A DNA stretch of 64,000 nucleotides from Streptomyces puniciscabiei (GCF_006715785.1 NZ_VFNX01000001.1:3796501-3860500), one strand, 5' to 3'; numbered from the stretch's first letter, positions 34,004 to 45,233 are shown. The notes: generated from the sequence alone by a model not told the origin. A program made the numbers and translations.

Positions 34004-34900
34004 ATGCCTTCGAACGCCGGCCAGACCTCCAAGGGCGACAAGAACGCCGCACCGCCGCTTCCGCCGCCGCTGCGGGTTCCGGTCGCCGACTCGCACACCC
34101 ACCTCGACATGCAGTCCGGCACGGTCGAGGAGGGCCTCGCGAAGGCCGCGTCGGTGGGGGTGACGACCGTCGTCCAGGTCGGCTGCGACCTCAAGGGCTC
34201 GCGCTGGGCCGCCGAGACCGCCGCCGCCCACGACAGCGTCCACGCCACCGTCGCCCTTCACCCCAACGAGGCCCCGCGCATCGTCCACGGCGACCCCGAC
34301 GGCTGGTCCCGGCAGGGCGCCCGTGAGCCGGGCGGCGACGCGGCGCTGGACGAGGCCCTCGCCGAGATCGACCGGCTCGCCGGGCTGCCCCAGGTGAAGG
34401 GCGTCGGCGAGACGGGGCTGGACCACTTCCGCACCGGCCCGGAGGGCAAGGCGGCCCAGGAGCGGTCCTTCCGCGCCCACATCGAGATCGCCAAACGGCA
34501 CGGCAAGGCGCTCGTCATCCACGACCGCGACGCGCACGCCGACGTGCTGCGCGTGCTGAAGGAGGAGGGCGCCCCCGAGCGGACCGTCTTCCACTGCTAC
34601 TCCGGCGACGCCGAGATGGCGGAGATCTGCGCCCGCGAGGGCTACTTCATGTCCTTCGCCGGCAACGTCACCTTCAAGAACGCCCAGAACCTGCGGGACG
34701 CGCTCGCCGTCGCCCCCCTGGAGCTGGTCCTGGTGGAGACCGACGCGCCGTTCCTGACCCCGGCGCCGTACCGGGGGCGCCCCAACGCGCCGTATCTGAT
34801 CCCCGTCACGGTGCGCGCGATGGCCGTCGTGCGCGGCATCGACGAGGACGCGCTGGCCACGGCTCTCGCCGCCAACACCGCCCGCGCCTTCGGCTACTGA
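34004..34900 (+). CDS. tatD: TatD-family metal-dependent hydrolase
   Basis: 298 residues, TIM-barrel amidohydrolase fold. DSHTHLD supplies the first metal ligands, KGVGETGLDHFR the glutamate, VIHDRDAHADV a His, FHCYSGD another His, and ETDAPFLTPAPYRGRPNAP the final Asp. TatD-type enzymes are cytosolic 3'-5' DNases/RNases. The N-terminal 25 residues (Pro/Lys-rich) are an extension. Adjacent to rpfB-ksgA-ispE, the standard actinobacterial order. A 135-bp gap precedes rpfB. Confidence 0.94.
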   Translation: MPSNAGQTSKGDKNAAPPLPPPLRVPVADSHTHLDMQSGTVEEGLAKAASVGVTTVVQVGCDLKGSRWAAETAAAHDSVHATVALHPNEAPRIVHGDPDGWSRQGAREPGGDAALDEALAEIDRLAGLPQVKGVGETGLDHFRTGPEGKAAQERSFRAHIEIAKRHGKALVIHDRDAHADVLRVLKEEGAPERTVFHCYSGDAEMAEICAREGYFMSFAGNVTFKNAQNLRDALAVAPLELVLVETDAPFLTPAPYRGRPNAPYLIPVTVRAMAVVRGIDEDALATALAANTARAFGY

Positions 34901-35035
34901 GTCTCCTGTTCGAGCGCTGGGCGCACGCTCGACGGGCAACAGTGCGTAGTCGCGTCGCTTTGGAGAGTGACGGTCGCTCCGCTAGGTTCTGGGGGCCCGA
35001 TCCGGACCCCTCTGGCACCTCTGGAGCGTGTCGGC

Positions 35036-36481
35036 GTGAGCAAGTCGCAGTACGAGACGTCCGAGACCTACGAGCCGTATCCGCCCTACGGCCCGGACCC
35101 CTCCGTGCACACGGCGGAGACCCTGGCGTACGGGCTGTACCCGGACACCTACCGGCCCGCCTACGAGGCCCAGGCCTACTTCGTCACCGAACCGGTGCTG
35201 CCCCGGCAGGGCGGGAGCGGCCTGCCGCAGCCGGGGGACCCGGAACACGACAGGAGAGCGCAGGACGCCGGGGGCATGCCGGGTGACGTCGGCACGCCGG
35301 ACGGAGAAGGGGCGTGCGTGGCCGAGGCGGCCGCCGTTGGGGGCGGGCGGGCCGCGCGCCGCCGCAGGGTGCGCTGCGCCGAGCGCCCGGAATCCGCGGT
35401 GCGCCGCCTGCTGCCCCAGGCGCTGGTCGTGGCCTTCCTCGCCGGCGGCACCACCGCGTTCGTCGCCAAGGACAAGGCGATCGAGCTGAGCGTCGACGGC
35501 AAGCCGCGCACCCTGCACACCTTCGCCGACGACGTGCACGAGCTGCTGGCCGAGGAGGGCGTGCACGTCGGGGCGCACGACGCGGTCGCACCCGCCCCGG
35601 GCGCGGAGATCGCCAGCGGAGACACGGTCGCCGTGCGCTACGGGCGCCCGGTCCGGCTCACCCTGGACGGCCGGCAGCACGAGGTGTGGACGACGGCGCA
35701 CACGGTGGAAGGCGCGCTGCACGAGCTGGGGGTGCGCGCGGAGGGCGCGTACCTGTCCACCTCGCGCTCCCAGCCCATCGGCCGCGCCGGGCTCACGCTC
35801 GACGTACGCACCGAGCGCGCCGTCACGATCATGGCCGACGGCCGGACCCGGACCATCCGCACCAACGCGGCCACCGTCCGCGAGGCCGTCGAGGAGGCCG
35901 GGATCGGGCTGCACGGCCAGGACACCACCTCCGTCCCGCTCGACAGCTTCCCCCGGGACGGGCAGACGGTGACCGTGCTCCGGGTCAGCGGCACCCGGGA
36001 GGTCCGCGAGGAGCAGATCCCGTTCCGGACCGAGCGCACCGAGGACCCCACCCTCTTCGCCGGCGCCGAGGTCGTCGTACAGCCCGGGCAGCCCGGACTG
36101 CGGCGCGACACCTATCTGCTGCGGATCGTCAACGGGGTCCGGGAGAAGCCGCGCCGGGAGGCGTCCGAGGTGGTGCGCAAACCGCGCAAGCAGATCGTGA
36201 AGGTGGGCACCAAGCCGCGGCCGCGCTCCGTGGCCGGCGCCGACCATCTGAACTGGCACGGCCTCGCCGCCTGCGAGTCCGGCGGCCGCCCGCACGCGGT
36301 CGACCCCTCCGGGACGTTCGGCGGGCTCTACCAGTTCGACCTCGGCACCTGGCACGCCCTCGGCGGCACGGGGCGTCCCCAGGACGCGCCGGCGGAGGAA
36401 CAGACCTTCCGCGCGAAGAAGCTGTACACGCGCCGCGGGTCGACGCCGTGGCCGCACTGCGGGTCGCGGTTGCACGGGTGA
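35036..36481 (+). CDS. rpfB: Resuscitation-promoting factor RpfB
   Basis: About 481 residues from a GTG at 35036. A long Tyr/Pro-rich cytosolic tail (about 110 residues) is unusual against mycobacterial RpfB. Then comes a membrane helix (LVVAFLAGGTTAFVA), three DUF348 repeats (AIELSVDGKPRTLHTFADDVHELLAEEGV, a second at VRLTLDGRQHEVWTTAHTV, a third at VTIMADGRTRTIRTN), a G5 domain, and the C-terminal Rpf transglycosylase domain with the catalytic glutamate in AACESGGR. It cuts peptidoglycan outside the membrane and promotes germination and growth restart. From memory this is SCO3151. No c-di-AMP riboswitch is seen upstream. Confidence 0.93.
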   Translation: MSKSQYETSETYEPYPPYGPDPSVHTAETLAYGLYPDTYRPAYEAQAYFVTEPVLPRQGGSGLPQPGDPEHDRRAQDAGGMPGDVGTPDGEGACVAEAAAVGGGRAARRRRVRCAERPESAVRRLLPQALVVAFLAGGTTAFVAKDKAIELSVDGKPRTLHTFADDVHELLAEEGVHVGAHDAVAPAPGAEIASGDTVAVRYGRPVRLTLDGRQHEVWTTAHTVEGALHELGVRAEGAYLSTSRSQPIGRAGLTLDVRTERAVTIMADGRTRTIRTNAATVREAVEEAGIGLHGQDTTSVPLDSFPRDGQTVTVLRVSGTREVREEQIPFRTERTEDPTLFAGAEVVVQPGQPGLRRDTYLLRIVNGVREKPRREASEVVRKPRKQIVKVGTKPRPRSVAGADHLNWHGLAACESGGRPHAVDPSGTFGGLYQFDLGTWHALGGTGRPQDAPAEEQTFRAKKLYTRRGSTPWPHCGSRLHG

Positions 36482-36525
36482 CGTGGGGAGGGCTTGGGTG
36501 CGGGGATGCGCCGTCGGGGTCGTGC

Positions 36526-36625
36526 CGGATGCCGGGTGCGGGGATTCGCCGTTGGGCGCGTGTCGGATGCCGGGTGCGGGTCGTTCGTGGCTGGTCGCGC
36601 AGTTCCCCGCGCCCCTTCGGGGCGC
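36526..36625 (+). repeat. Dispersed intergenic repeat, copy B, with hairpin
   Basis: CGGATGCCGGGTGCGGG occurs twice (36526-36542 and 36564-36580). It is followed by GGCTGGTCGCGCAGTTCCCC at 36589-36608 and the 7-bp hairpin at 36609-36625. The core at 36596-36610 is identical to copy A at 13567. Confidence 0.65.
36609..36625 (+). terminator. Hairpin GCGCCCC-TTC-GGGGCGC after rpfB
   Basis: 7-bp G+C stem with TTC loop, about 130 bases after the rpfB stop, inside the dispersed repeat. It is a plausible terminator for rpfB. Confidence 0.5.
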
Positions 36626-36717
36626 TCCGCCGGCGCGGGTGAGCGGTCCCACCCCCGCCCAGCCCTCGCGCCGGGCACCTGGCGAGTCGGCCCGCCTCGC
36701 CCCCGTACCCTTGTCCC

Positions 36718-37587
36718 GTGAGCAGCCCCACTCCCGACGCCCTCCTCGGCCCCGCAGACATCCGTGAGCTCGCGGCAGCGCTCGGTGTCCGGCCGACCAA
36801 GCAGCGCGGTCAGAACTTCGTGATCGACGCCAACACGGTCCGCCGTATCGTCCGCACCGCCGAGGTCCGCCCCGACGACGTGGTCGTGGAGGTCGGCCCG
36901 GGGCTCGGCTCCCTCACGCTGGCGCTGCTGGAGGTCGCCGACCGGGTCACCGCCGTCGAGATCGACGACGTGCTCGCCGCGGCCCTGCCCGCGACCGTCG
37001 GGGCGCGCATGCCGGCGCGCGCCGACCGGTTCGCGCTGGTCCACTCCGACGCGATGCACGTCACCGAACTGCCCGGCCCTGCGCCGACGGCGCTGGTGGC
37101 GAACCTGCCCTACAACGTCGCCGTACCCGTGCTGCTGCACATGCTCGACACCTTCCCGAGCATCGAGCGCACGCTCGTCATGGTGCAGTCGGAGGTCGCC
37201 GACCGGCTGGCCGCCGCACCCGGCTCGAAGGTGTACGGCGTGCCGTCGGTGAAGGCCAACTGGTACGCCGAGGTGAAGCGGGCCGGGGCCATCGGCCGCA
37301 ACGTCTTCTGGCCCGCGCCGAACGTCGACAGCGGGCTGGTCTCGCTGGTGCGGCGGGCGGAGCCGATTCTGACGACCGCCGCCAAGGCCGAGGTCTTCGC
37401 CGTCGTCGACGCGGCCTTCGCACAGCGCCGCAAGACCCTGCGGGCGGCACTGGCCGGCTGGGCCGGATCCGCGGCGGCCGCCGAGGCCGCCCTGGTCGCG
37501 GCCGGTGTCTCGCCCCAGGCGCGCGGCGAGTCGCTGACGGTGGAGGAGTTCGCGCGGATCGCGGAAAGCAGGGAGGCGGGCGCGTGA
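36718..37587 (+). CDS. rsmA: 16S rRNA (adenine-1518/1519 N6) dimethyltransferase
   Basis: 289 residues (KsgA). SAM site [15 protein letters not shown], preceded by [19 protein letters not shown]. The catalytic [13 protein letters not shown] motif (NLPY) is at about residue 125. [14 protein letters not shown] and [12 protein letters not shown] are C-terminal signatures. It dimethylates two adjacent adenines in helix 45 of 16S rRNA. The GTG at 36718 is only 7 bases after a TACCCT, so the message may be leaderless. It overlaps ispE by four bases (GTGA). Confidence 0.95.
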   Translation: MSSPTPDALLGPADIRELAAALGVRPTKQRGQNFVIDANTVRRIVRTAEVRPDDVVVEVGPGLGSLTLALLEVADRVTAVEIDDVLAAALPATVGARMPARADRFALVHSDAMHVTELPGPAPTALVANLPYNVAVPVLLHMLDTFPSIERTLVMVQSEVADRLAAAPGSKVYGVPSVKANWYAEVKRAGAIGRNVFWPAPNVDSGLVSLVRRAEPILTTAAKAEVFAVVDAAFAQRRKTLRAALAGWAGSAAAAEAALVAAGVSPQARGESLTVEEFARIAESREAGA

Positions 37588-38477
37588 GCGTCACGGTACG
37601 GGTACCGGCCAAGGTCAATGTCCAGCTCGCGGTCGGCGCGGCCCGCCCCGACGGGTTCCACGACCTCGCCAACGTCTTCCTCGCGGTCGGCCTGTACGAC
37701 GAGGTCACGGTCACCGAGGCCGACGAGCTCCGCGTGACCTGCGAGGGGCCGGACGCCGGCCAGGTCCCCCTGGACCGCACCAACCTCGCCGCCCGCGCGG
37801 CCCTCGTCCTCGCCGAGCGGCGGGGCATCGAACCGAACGTGCACATCCACATCGCCAAGGACATCCCGGTCGCCGGCGGCATGGCGGGCGGCAGCGCGGA
37901 CGGCGCGGGCGCGCTGCTCGCGTGCGACAGGCTGTGGGGTACGGGCGCCCCGCGCGCCGAGCTCCTCGCGATCTGCGCGGAGCTGGGCAGCGATGTGCCG
38001 TTCAGCCTGGTGGGCGGCGCGGCCCTCGGGGTCGGGCGCGGCGAGCGGCTGACCGCCCTGGAGGTCGGCGGCACCTTCCACTGGGTGTTCGCGCTGGCCG
38101 AGCGGGGCCTGTCCACTCCCGCGGTCTTCCGCGAGTTCGACCGGCTGGCCGAGGGGCGGGAGATCCCCGAGCCGGTGGCTTCGGCGGAGCTGCTCCAGGC
38201 GCTGGCGAAGGGGGACGTGGAGGCGCTGGCGGCGGCGGTCTCCAATGATCTCCAGCCTGCCGCTCTGTCCCTGTTCCCGGAGCTGGCGGAGACGCTGGCG
38301 GCGGGGCGGGGGGCGGGTGCGCTCGCCGTGTTGGTGTCCGGTTCCGGGCCCACGACGGCGTTCCTCGCGCGGGATGCGGAGTCGGCGGAGAAGGTGGCGG
38401 CGGCGCTGCGGGCGTCCGGTACCTGCCGCAGCGTACGGACGGCGGCAGGGCCGGTGGCGGGGGCGACGGTTCTCTAG
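37584..38477 (+). CDS. ispE: 4-diphosphocytidyl-2-C-methyl-D-erythritol kinase
   Basis: 297 residues, GHMP kinase fold. [24 protein letters not shown] at the N-terminus, the ATP loop [19 protein letters not shown] at about residue 95, [13 protein letters not shown], and the C-terminal [13 protein letters not shown]. It phosphorylates CDP-methylerythritol in the MEP route to isoprenoids. Coupled to rsmA by a GTGA overlap, a standard pairing. The next gene is on the opposite strand and almost touches it. Confidence 0.95.
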   Translation: MSVTVRVPAKVNVQLAVGAARPDGFHDLANVFLAVGLYDEVTVTEADELRVTCEGPDAGQVPLDRTNLAARAALVLAERRGIEPNVHIHIAKDIPVAGGMAGGSADGAGALLACDRLWGTGAPRAELLAICAELGSDVPFSLVGGAALGVGRGERLTALEVGGTFHWVFALAERGLSTPAVFREFDRLAEGREIPEPVASAELLQALAKGDVEALAAAVSNDLQPAALSLFPELAETLAAGRGAGALAVLVSGSGPTTAFLARDAESAEKVAAALRASGTCRSVRTAAGPVAGATVL

Positions 38478-38481
38478 GGCC

Positions 38482-39075
38482 TCAGAGTTCGTCGATCGCC
38501 GTCAGGTCGATGTCGATGGGGTACGGCTTGTCGACCTTGATGCGGTCGCGATGCATGCCGGTGTGGATGTATGCCCTGGTGAGCGGGTCGAGCTCGTAGA
38601 CGTGGATGACGGGCCTACCACTCGTCCCGTTCTCCTCGACGCGCCAGAAGTTCGGGATCCCGGCAGCGGCGTACTTCTGGGGCTTGGTCGTGCGGTCGCG
38701 GGACTCCGAGTCCGGGGAGACGACTTCGATGGCCAGGAGCACGTCCTTGGCCTCGTACTTCGTCTGGCCAGGGCCCGTGACGGCGTCGGCGCGGATGACG
38801 CTTACATCGGGCTCCGGGCCGTTGCGCTCGTTGAGGACGATGGTCATCTCACGCTTCACCTTGAACTCGATTGGCAGGCCCTGGCGAAGGCCGTTCACCA
38901 GCAGGTCGATCGCATCGGCGTGAAAAGCGCGCTGCGGACTCACGAAAACCAGGCTCCCGTCGATCAGCTCGGTGTGCGGCGGGAGATCCGGCAGTGTGAA
39001 CAGGTCGTCCACGGTGTAGCCGTCCTGGGGCGGCACCGGCCAGTGGTGGCGGTGCTCTACGGACTCGGCGGTCAT
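38482..39075 (-). CDS. Uma2-family (DUF820) putative endonuclease
   Basis: 197 residues from the ATG at 39075, which has GGGAGGAACC before it. The Uma2 PD-(D/E)xK core is present: GYTVDDLFTLPDLPPHTELIDGSLVFVSPQRAFHADAI, then the catalytic EPDVSVI and LAIEVVSPDSESRDRTTKPQKYAAAGIPNFWRV with Asp, Glu and Lys in place. Uma2 proteins are abundant in cyanobacteria and Streptomyces, often in many copies, and their role is unresolved; nuclease activity is predicted from the fold. Here it is single, four bases from the convergent ispE stop, and interrupts the usual ispE-to-ABC-F run. Confidence 0.88.
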   Translation of the reverse strand: MTAESVEHRHHWPVPPQDGYTVDDLFTLPDLPPHTELIDGSLVFVSPQRAFHADAIDLLVNGLRQGLPIEFKVKREMTIVLNERNGPEPDVSVIRADAVTGPGQTKYEAKDVLLAIEVVSPDSESRDRTTKPQKYAAAGIPNFWRVEENGTSGRPVIHVYELDPLTRAYIHTGMHRDRIKVDKPYPIDIDLTAIDEL

Positions 39076-39210
39076 GGTTCCTCCCATGGACGGGATCCTG
39101 CTGCCTGTCCTCCACGGTAGCGGCCTGTTCCCGATCACGGCATCACAAAGAGTGACAGCCCCCTCGCGCCCCGCTCGTCACCCCCGAGGCCCTACGCTAG
39201 AAGGCTGACC

Positions 39211-39246
39211 CCCGCGGCTGAGCCGCATGTCGACACAGCCCCGCGC
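39211..39246 (+). repeat. Fragment of the dispersed repeat in the ABC-F leader
   Basis: The 25 bases at 39222-39246 recur exactly, inverted, at 45978-46002. The segment ends 12 bases before the ABC-F start and supplies its immediate leader. Confidence 0.75.
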
Positions 39247-39257
39247 ACAGGAGTGAA

Positions 39258-41066
<1,809 letters not shown>

Positions 41067-41256
41067 CGAGGACGCGCAGCGGGGAGCACCCCGACACTTC
41101 ACCCCTGCACATGCGCCCCCGGGCGCGCGGTGCTGTTGCGTGCGCCGCGTGAAGGGGGCGTGAAGGCGCGTAACGGCGGCATCACGGGCCGGTCGTCCCT
41201 TGGGAACAGCGGCGGATCCGGGCCCGGGTGCTGTCGGTGCCGGGTGATAGAAAGGG

Positions 41257-41276
41257 CCGTCTGAGAACCGTCTGAG
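41257..41276 (+). repeat. CCGTCTGAG direct repeat, period 11
   Basis: CCGTCTGAG at 41257-41265 and again at 41268-41276, one helical turn apart, about 70 bases before the start at 41345. It is a possible regulator site; no known match. Confidence 0.4.
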
Positions 41277-41344
41277 TAACGACCCAGGGTCCGTCAAGTA
41301 CCTCAGGGCGTGGCGAAATCAGTGAGCGAGGGGGAAGAGCGCTG

Positions 41345-43099
41345 ATGACCCAGCCACCCGACCAGCCGCCGCAGGGCGGATTCGGGGCGCCGCCGGGCCC
41401 GCCGCCGCAGGGGGGCGGGTTCGGCGCGGGCGTGCCTCCCCTGCCCCCGCCACCGGCCCAGCCGCCCGCCGCCCCGCCGCAGCCCGCGGGGCCGGGCTAC
41501 GGCTACCCCCAGCAGCCGGGCCCGTACGGCACCCCCACCGCCCCCGGCACCCCGGGCCCCTACGGCCATCCGCAGCAGCCGGGCCCCTACGGGACGGTTC
41601 CCCAGCCGGGCCCCTACGGGGCGGTGCCCCAGCCCGGCTTCGGCGGGCCGCAGCAGCCGCCGTACCCGGGCGTCCCCGGCACCCCGCCCGGCAGGAAGAA
41701 GCCGGCGCTGGTCATCGGTGCCGCGGTGGCCGCGCTGCTGGTCATCGGCGGCACGGTGTACGCGGTCACGAGCGGCGGCGGTGGCGGCGGCAAGAAGAAG
41801 CCGGTCGCCCAGCCGAGCGGCGGCCCCGAGCAGTCCGCGTCCGCCTCGCCGAGCGCATCGAGCGGCGGCGGTGACGACCCGGAGAACCTCAACGCGGGCC
41901 GCAAGGCAGGTGAGGCGAAGGTGCTCTGGTACAAGTCGGCACCGGACGCCCCCGGTTCCGGCGCCGACGCGCCCGGCATGTGGGTCACCGGCAAGGCCGT
42001 GGTGAAGGCGGCCTACAAGCAGGTCTTCGCCTACGGCGTCGGAGACGGCGGGTCCGCCTGGAGCCCGATCGCCTTCCCGCAGAAGATCTGCGCGGTCACC
42101 CCGCAGAAGTCGGCGGACGACAAGGTCGTCGTGGCGTACATGAACGGCGCCGGCGACAACGCCGTGTGCAACCAGCTGCAGCAGATCGACCTGGACACCG
42201 GCCGAAAGGGCTGGAGCGGCACGCTCGACCGTCACGGGGCGTTCGACATCCAGGTCGAGATCAACCTGTCCGTCAGCGGCAGGACACTGATGGTGGGCAG
42301 CGGGGAGGCGGGCACGGCGTACGACATCGACAGCGGCAAGAAGCTGTACGAGAAGGGGAAGTACGGCGCTTCCTGCTACCCGGTCGCCTACGCGGGCGGC
42401 GCCGGCCGGCTGGTCCAGGCCTCCTCCTGCGCCGCGTACGCACCGGGCGAACACGCCGAGATCCAGGAACTCGACCCGGCCACCGGCAGGGTCAAGTGGA
42501 GCCGGCCGGTGAAGAAGGGCTGGCAGGTGACCAAGGTGTACTCCCTGGACCCGCTCGTGGTGTACCTGACCAACCCGGACAAGAAGGCCTGGAACATCTC
42601 CACGTTCACCAAGGACGGCACGTTCCGCTCCGAGGTGAAGGTCGACGAGAAGTTCGCCCCGCGCTGCGGTTTCCTGGACCGGGAGCTGCAGGGCTGTCAG
42701 GGCGTCACGGCCGACGCCGACAGGCTGTACCTGCCGACGGACAGCACGAGCCGCGCCAACGAGATCGTCGCCATCAGCCTCACCACCGGCAAGGCCGAGT
42801 GGCGGGCCAAGTCCCCGGCCGACGAGCCGATGTACCCCCTGAAGACGGAGGGCGGCAAGCTCGTCGCCTATGTGCAGGCGTCCTACGACGCGGGCGGCCA
42901 GGTGGTGTCGATCCCGGTGACCGGTTCCTCGCACCGGCCCGTCAGGTTGCTGCAGAACCCGCAGGGCACGGCCGAGATCGAGAACACCTTCTACGAGCCC
43001 GTCGTGGACTGGGCCGACGGGCGGTTCTTCATCTCCGCCGGACGGCTGTCCGGCAGCGTCCAGTCGAAGGAGAAGCTGATGATGGCCTTCGGCAACTGA
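41345..43099 (+). CDS. Membrane-anchored PQQ-like beta-propeller protein (first of two)
   Basis: 584 residues. The N-terminal about 118 residues are Pro/Gly/Tyr/Gln-rich with repeats of QPGPYG, ending at GRKK. One membrane helix follows (ALVIGAAVAALLVIGGTVYAV), then a Gly/Lys spacer and a 430-residue external domain. The external part has blade-like segments such as QQIDLDTGRKGWSGTL, AYDIDSGKKLYEKGKYG, IQELDPATGRVKWSRPV and AISLTTGKAEWRAKS, typical of PQQ-like propellers. About six cysteines may form disulphides. The N-terminal PxxP-type tail is cytosolic and suits a protein-interaction role. The next gene is a paralogue of the same layout. Confidence 0.85.
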   Translation: MTQPPDQPPQGGFGAPPGPPPQGGGFGAGVPPLPPPPAQPPAAPPQPAGPGYGYPQQPGPYGTPTAPGTPGPYGHPQQPGPYGTVPQPGPYGAVPQPGFGGPQQPPYPGVPGTPPGRKKPALVIGAAVAALLVIGGTVYAVTSGGGGGGKKKPVAQPSGGPEQSASASPSASSGGGDDPENLNAGRKAGEAKVLWYKSAPDAPGSGADAPGMWVTGKAVVKAAYKQVFAYGVGDGGSAWSPIAFPQKICAVTPQKSADDKVVVAYMNGAGDNAVCNQLQQIDLDTGRKGWSGTLDRHGAFDIQVEINLSVSGRTLMVGSGEAGTAYDIDSGKKLYEKGKYGASCYPVAYAGGAGRLVQASSCAAYAPGEHAEIQELDPATGRVKWSRPVKKGWQVTKVYSLDPLVVYLTNPDKKAWNISTFTKDGTFRSEVKVDEKFAPRCGFLDRELQGCQGVTADADRLYLPTDSTSRANEIVAISLTTGKAEWRAKSPADEPMYPLKTEGGKLVAYVQASYDAGGQVVSIPVTGSSHRPVRLLQNPQGTAEIENTFYEPVVDWADGRFFISAGRLSGSVQSKEKLMMAFGN

Positions 43100-43178
43100 G
43101 CCGCCGTCCCGGCTCCACCCCGTCCCTACCGAATCCCTTCGCCGTCCGGCCTTCCCGGCCTCACGAGGTACCCGTCCC

Positions 43179-45002
43179 ATGACCCAGCCGCCCCCTCCGC
43201 CGCCCAACCAGCCCCCGCAGCAGGGTGGTTTCGGCCCCCCGACCCCGAACCAGCCCCCGCAGCAGCCTCCTCAGCCCCCGCAGCCGCAGCCGCAGCCCGG
43301 CTACGGCTACCCGCAGGCCGCACCGGCCCCGCAGCCGCAGCCCGGTTACGGCTACCCGCAGGCCGCGCCCGCCCCGCAGCCGCCCCAGCCCGGTTACGGC
43401 TACCCCGGCGCGCAGCAGAACCCGTACGGCCAGCAGCCCCCGGCCTACGGCCAGCCGCCCGCCGCTCCCTACGCCGGCCAGCCGCAGAACCCGTACGCGC
43501 AGCCCACGCAGCCGGGTTACGGCTATCCGGGCCAGCCCCCGACCGTCCCGATGCAGCCGCAGCCGGGGCAGAGCGGCGGCGGGCGGAACAACACGGTGCT
43601 GTTCATCGTCGTCGCGGCGGTCGTCGCCATCGCGCTGATCGTCGGCGGCGGCATCTGGTACGCCGGCTCGGGAGGCGGCGACGAGAAGCACGACACCGCG
43701 TCCTCCAGCGGCGGCACCGGCGGCAAGAACGGCAGCGGCGGGAGCACGGGCGGCGGCCAGGAGAAGCCACCGGCCGACCCCTCCGGGCAGCTGCTGTTCC
43801 AGGAGCCCATGCCGACCGCGAACGACCTCGTCAGGACCGTCGGTTCCTGGCTGACCGACAAGGTGTACGCCAAGACCGGCGTCGCCGAGATCACCGGCTA
43901 CGACCCGGCCGACGGCACCAAGCTGTGGACGCTCAAGCTGCCCGGCCCGGTCTGTGCGGCCAGCAAGCACGCCACGACGGACGGCAAGACCGCGATCACC
44001 TACCAGCCGACGTGGGACACGGCGAAGACCATCGCGGGCTGCAGCCAGATCGCGGCCGTCGACCTCACCTCGGGGAAGAAGCTCTGGACCAAGACGGTCA
44101 AGTCCGGTGACTACCCGGTCGACTACCAGAACGTGACGGTCGCCCAGCGCACCGTCGCGGTCGGCGACAGCGACGGCGGTGCCGCCTTCGACCTCGACTC
44201 CGGCAAGCCGCTGTGGCTGCCGAAGCCGGGCGACGACTGCTACGACGGCGGCTACGGCGGTGGCACCAAGCTCGTCGCGGTGCGCCACTGCGGAGACTCG
44301 GACAACGAGCGGCTGCTCATCCAGACCCTCGACCCGAGGACCGGGAAGGTGATCTCCGAGTACCGGATGGACCCGGGCATCGGCTACGCCTCGGTCGTCT
44401 CCACCGACCCGCTGGTGGTGGCCGCCGAAGCCGGCGACGAGAGCCGAGCCCTGGACTACTTCTCCATCGACGACAAGACGGGCAAGCTGCTCGCCCACAT
44501 CTCCGCACCCAGCAAGACCTACGGCGGCCAGTGCGACAGCAGCAGCCGCATCGAGGACTGCAAGGAGGTCGTCGTCGGCGACGGCAAGCTGTACCTGCCG
44601 ACCGCGGAGCACGACGGCACCGGCGATTTCAGCAACACCAACGAGATCGTCTCCTTCGACCTGAACACCGGCAAGCCGACCGGTCAGCGAGCCGAGGCCG
44701 GGGACGGCTACACGCTCTCCCCGCTGCGCATGGACGGCCCGAACCTGCTCGCCTACAAGCGGCCGCCGTACGACAAGGGCGGTCAGGTCGTCAGCATCGA
44801 CGGCGGGTCGTTCAAGGAGACCAAGTTGCTGGAGAACCCGGCCACGCAGAGCGTGCGGCAGGCGGAGACCAGCATGCTGCCGGACTACGCGGAGATCCTG
44901 TTCGGGCACGGCCGTCTGTACATGTCGGACGTCTTCGCGACCAAGAAGGGCGAGTCGGCCGGTAAGAAGTACCTGGTCGTGGCGTTCGGCCCGAAGAGCT
45001 GA
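43179..45002 (+). CDS. Membrane-anchored PQQ-like beta-propeller protein (second of two)
   Basis: 607 residues, paralogue of the protein encoded at 41345. The cytosolic head (about 140 residues) has more regular repeats, PGYGYPQAAPAPQPQ and GYGYPGQ types. A helix TVLFIVVAAVVAIALIVGGGIWYAG follows, then an Asp/Lys/Ser/Gly spacer and a propeller with EITGYDPADGTKLWTLKL, IAAVDLTSGKKLWTKTV, AAFDLDSGKPLWLPKPG and VSFDLNTGKPTGQRA. The two genes are 79 bp apart and end at one strong terminator, so they form one transcript. Extracellular sensor or scaffold roles are possible. No kinase domain is present. Confidence 0.85.
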   Translation: MTQPPPPPPNQPPQQGGFGPPTPNQPPQQPPQPPQPQPQPGYGYPQAAPAPQPQPGYGYPQAAPAPQPPQPGYGYPGAQQNPYGQQPPAYGQPPAAPYAGQPQNPYAQPTQPGYGYPGQPPTVPMQPQPGQSGGGRNNTVLFIVVAAVVAIALIVGGGIWYAGSGGGDEKHDTASSSGGTGGKNGSGGSTGGGQEKPPADPSGQLLFQEPMPTANDLVRTVGSWLTDKVYAKTGVAEITGYDPADGTKLWTLKLPGPVCAASKHATTDGKTAITYQPTWDTAKTIAGCSQIAAVDLTSGKKLWTKTVKSGDYPVDYQNVTVAQRTVAVGDSDGGAAFDLDSGKPLWLPKPGDDCYDGGYGGGTKLVAVRHCGDSDNERLLIQTLDPRTGKVISEYRMDPGIGYASVVSTDPLVVAAEAGDESRALDYFSIDDKTGKLLAHISAPSKTYGGQCDSSSRIEDCKEVVVGDGKLYLPTAEHDGTGDFSNTNEIVSFDLNTGKPTGQRAEAGDGYTLSPLRMDGPNLLAYKRPPYDKGGQVVSIDGGSFKETKLLENPATQSVRQAETSMLPDYAEILFGHGRLYMSDVFATKKGESAGKKYLVVAFGPKS

Positions 45003-45050
45003 CCGCCTCGCCGACGCCGCCTTCGGGTTTCGCCCGAATGGGTGACTTAC

Positions 45051-45091
45051 CGAGAAGTGCCCCGGATTTCATCGATCCGGGGCACTTCTCG
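45051..45091 (+). terminator. Strong terminator after the propeller pair
   Basis: Perfect 17-bp stem CGAGAAGTGCCCCGGAT and its complement with loop TTCATCG, 48 bases after the stop at 45002. It is one of the longest hairpins in the window. Confidence 0.85.
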
Positions 45092-45233
45092 TCAAGAGGG
45101 GCAGCGCGACGTCGAACAAGCGTGTAGCTTCCGGGGGCATGTGGAAGGCGGAGGTGCCGGGGGGCCCTCTGTCCTTGTGGACCGGTGGGCGTCCATAGTG
45201 GGGCATCCATGGGGGGGACTGGGGGGTTGCTCT

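Noticed and set aside
34901..35035. c-di-AMP (ydaO) riboswitch before rpfB
   Set aside because: Some Streptomyces rpf genes have one, but only 135 bases are available and no matching conserved segments were seen.
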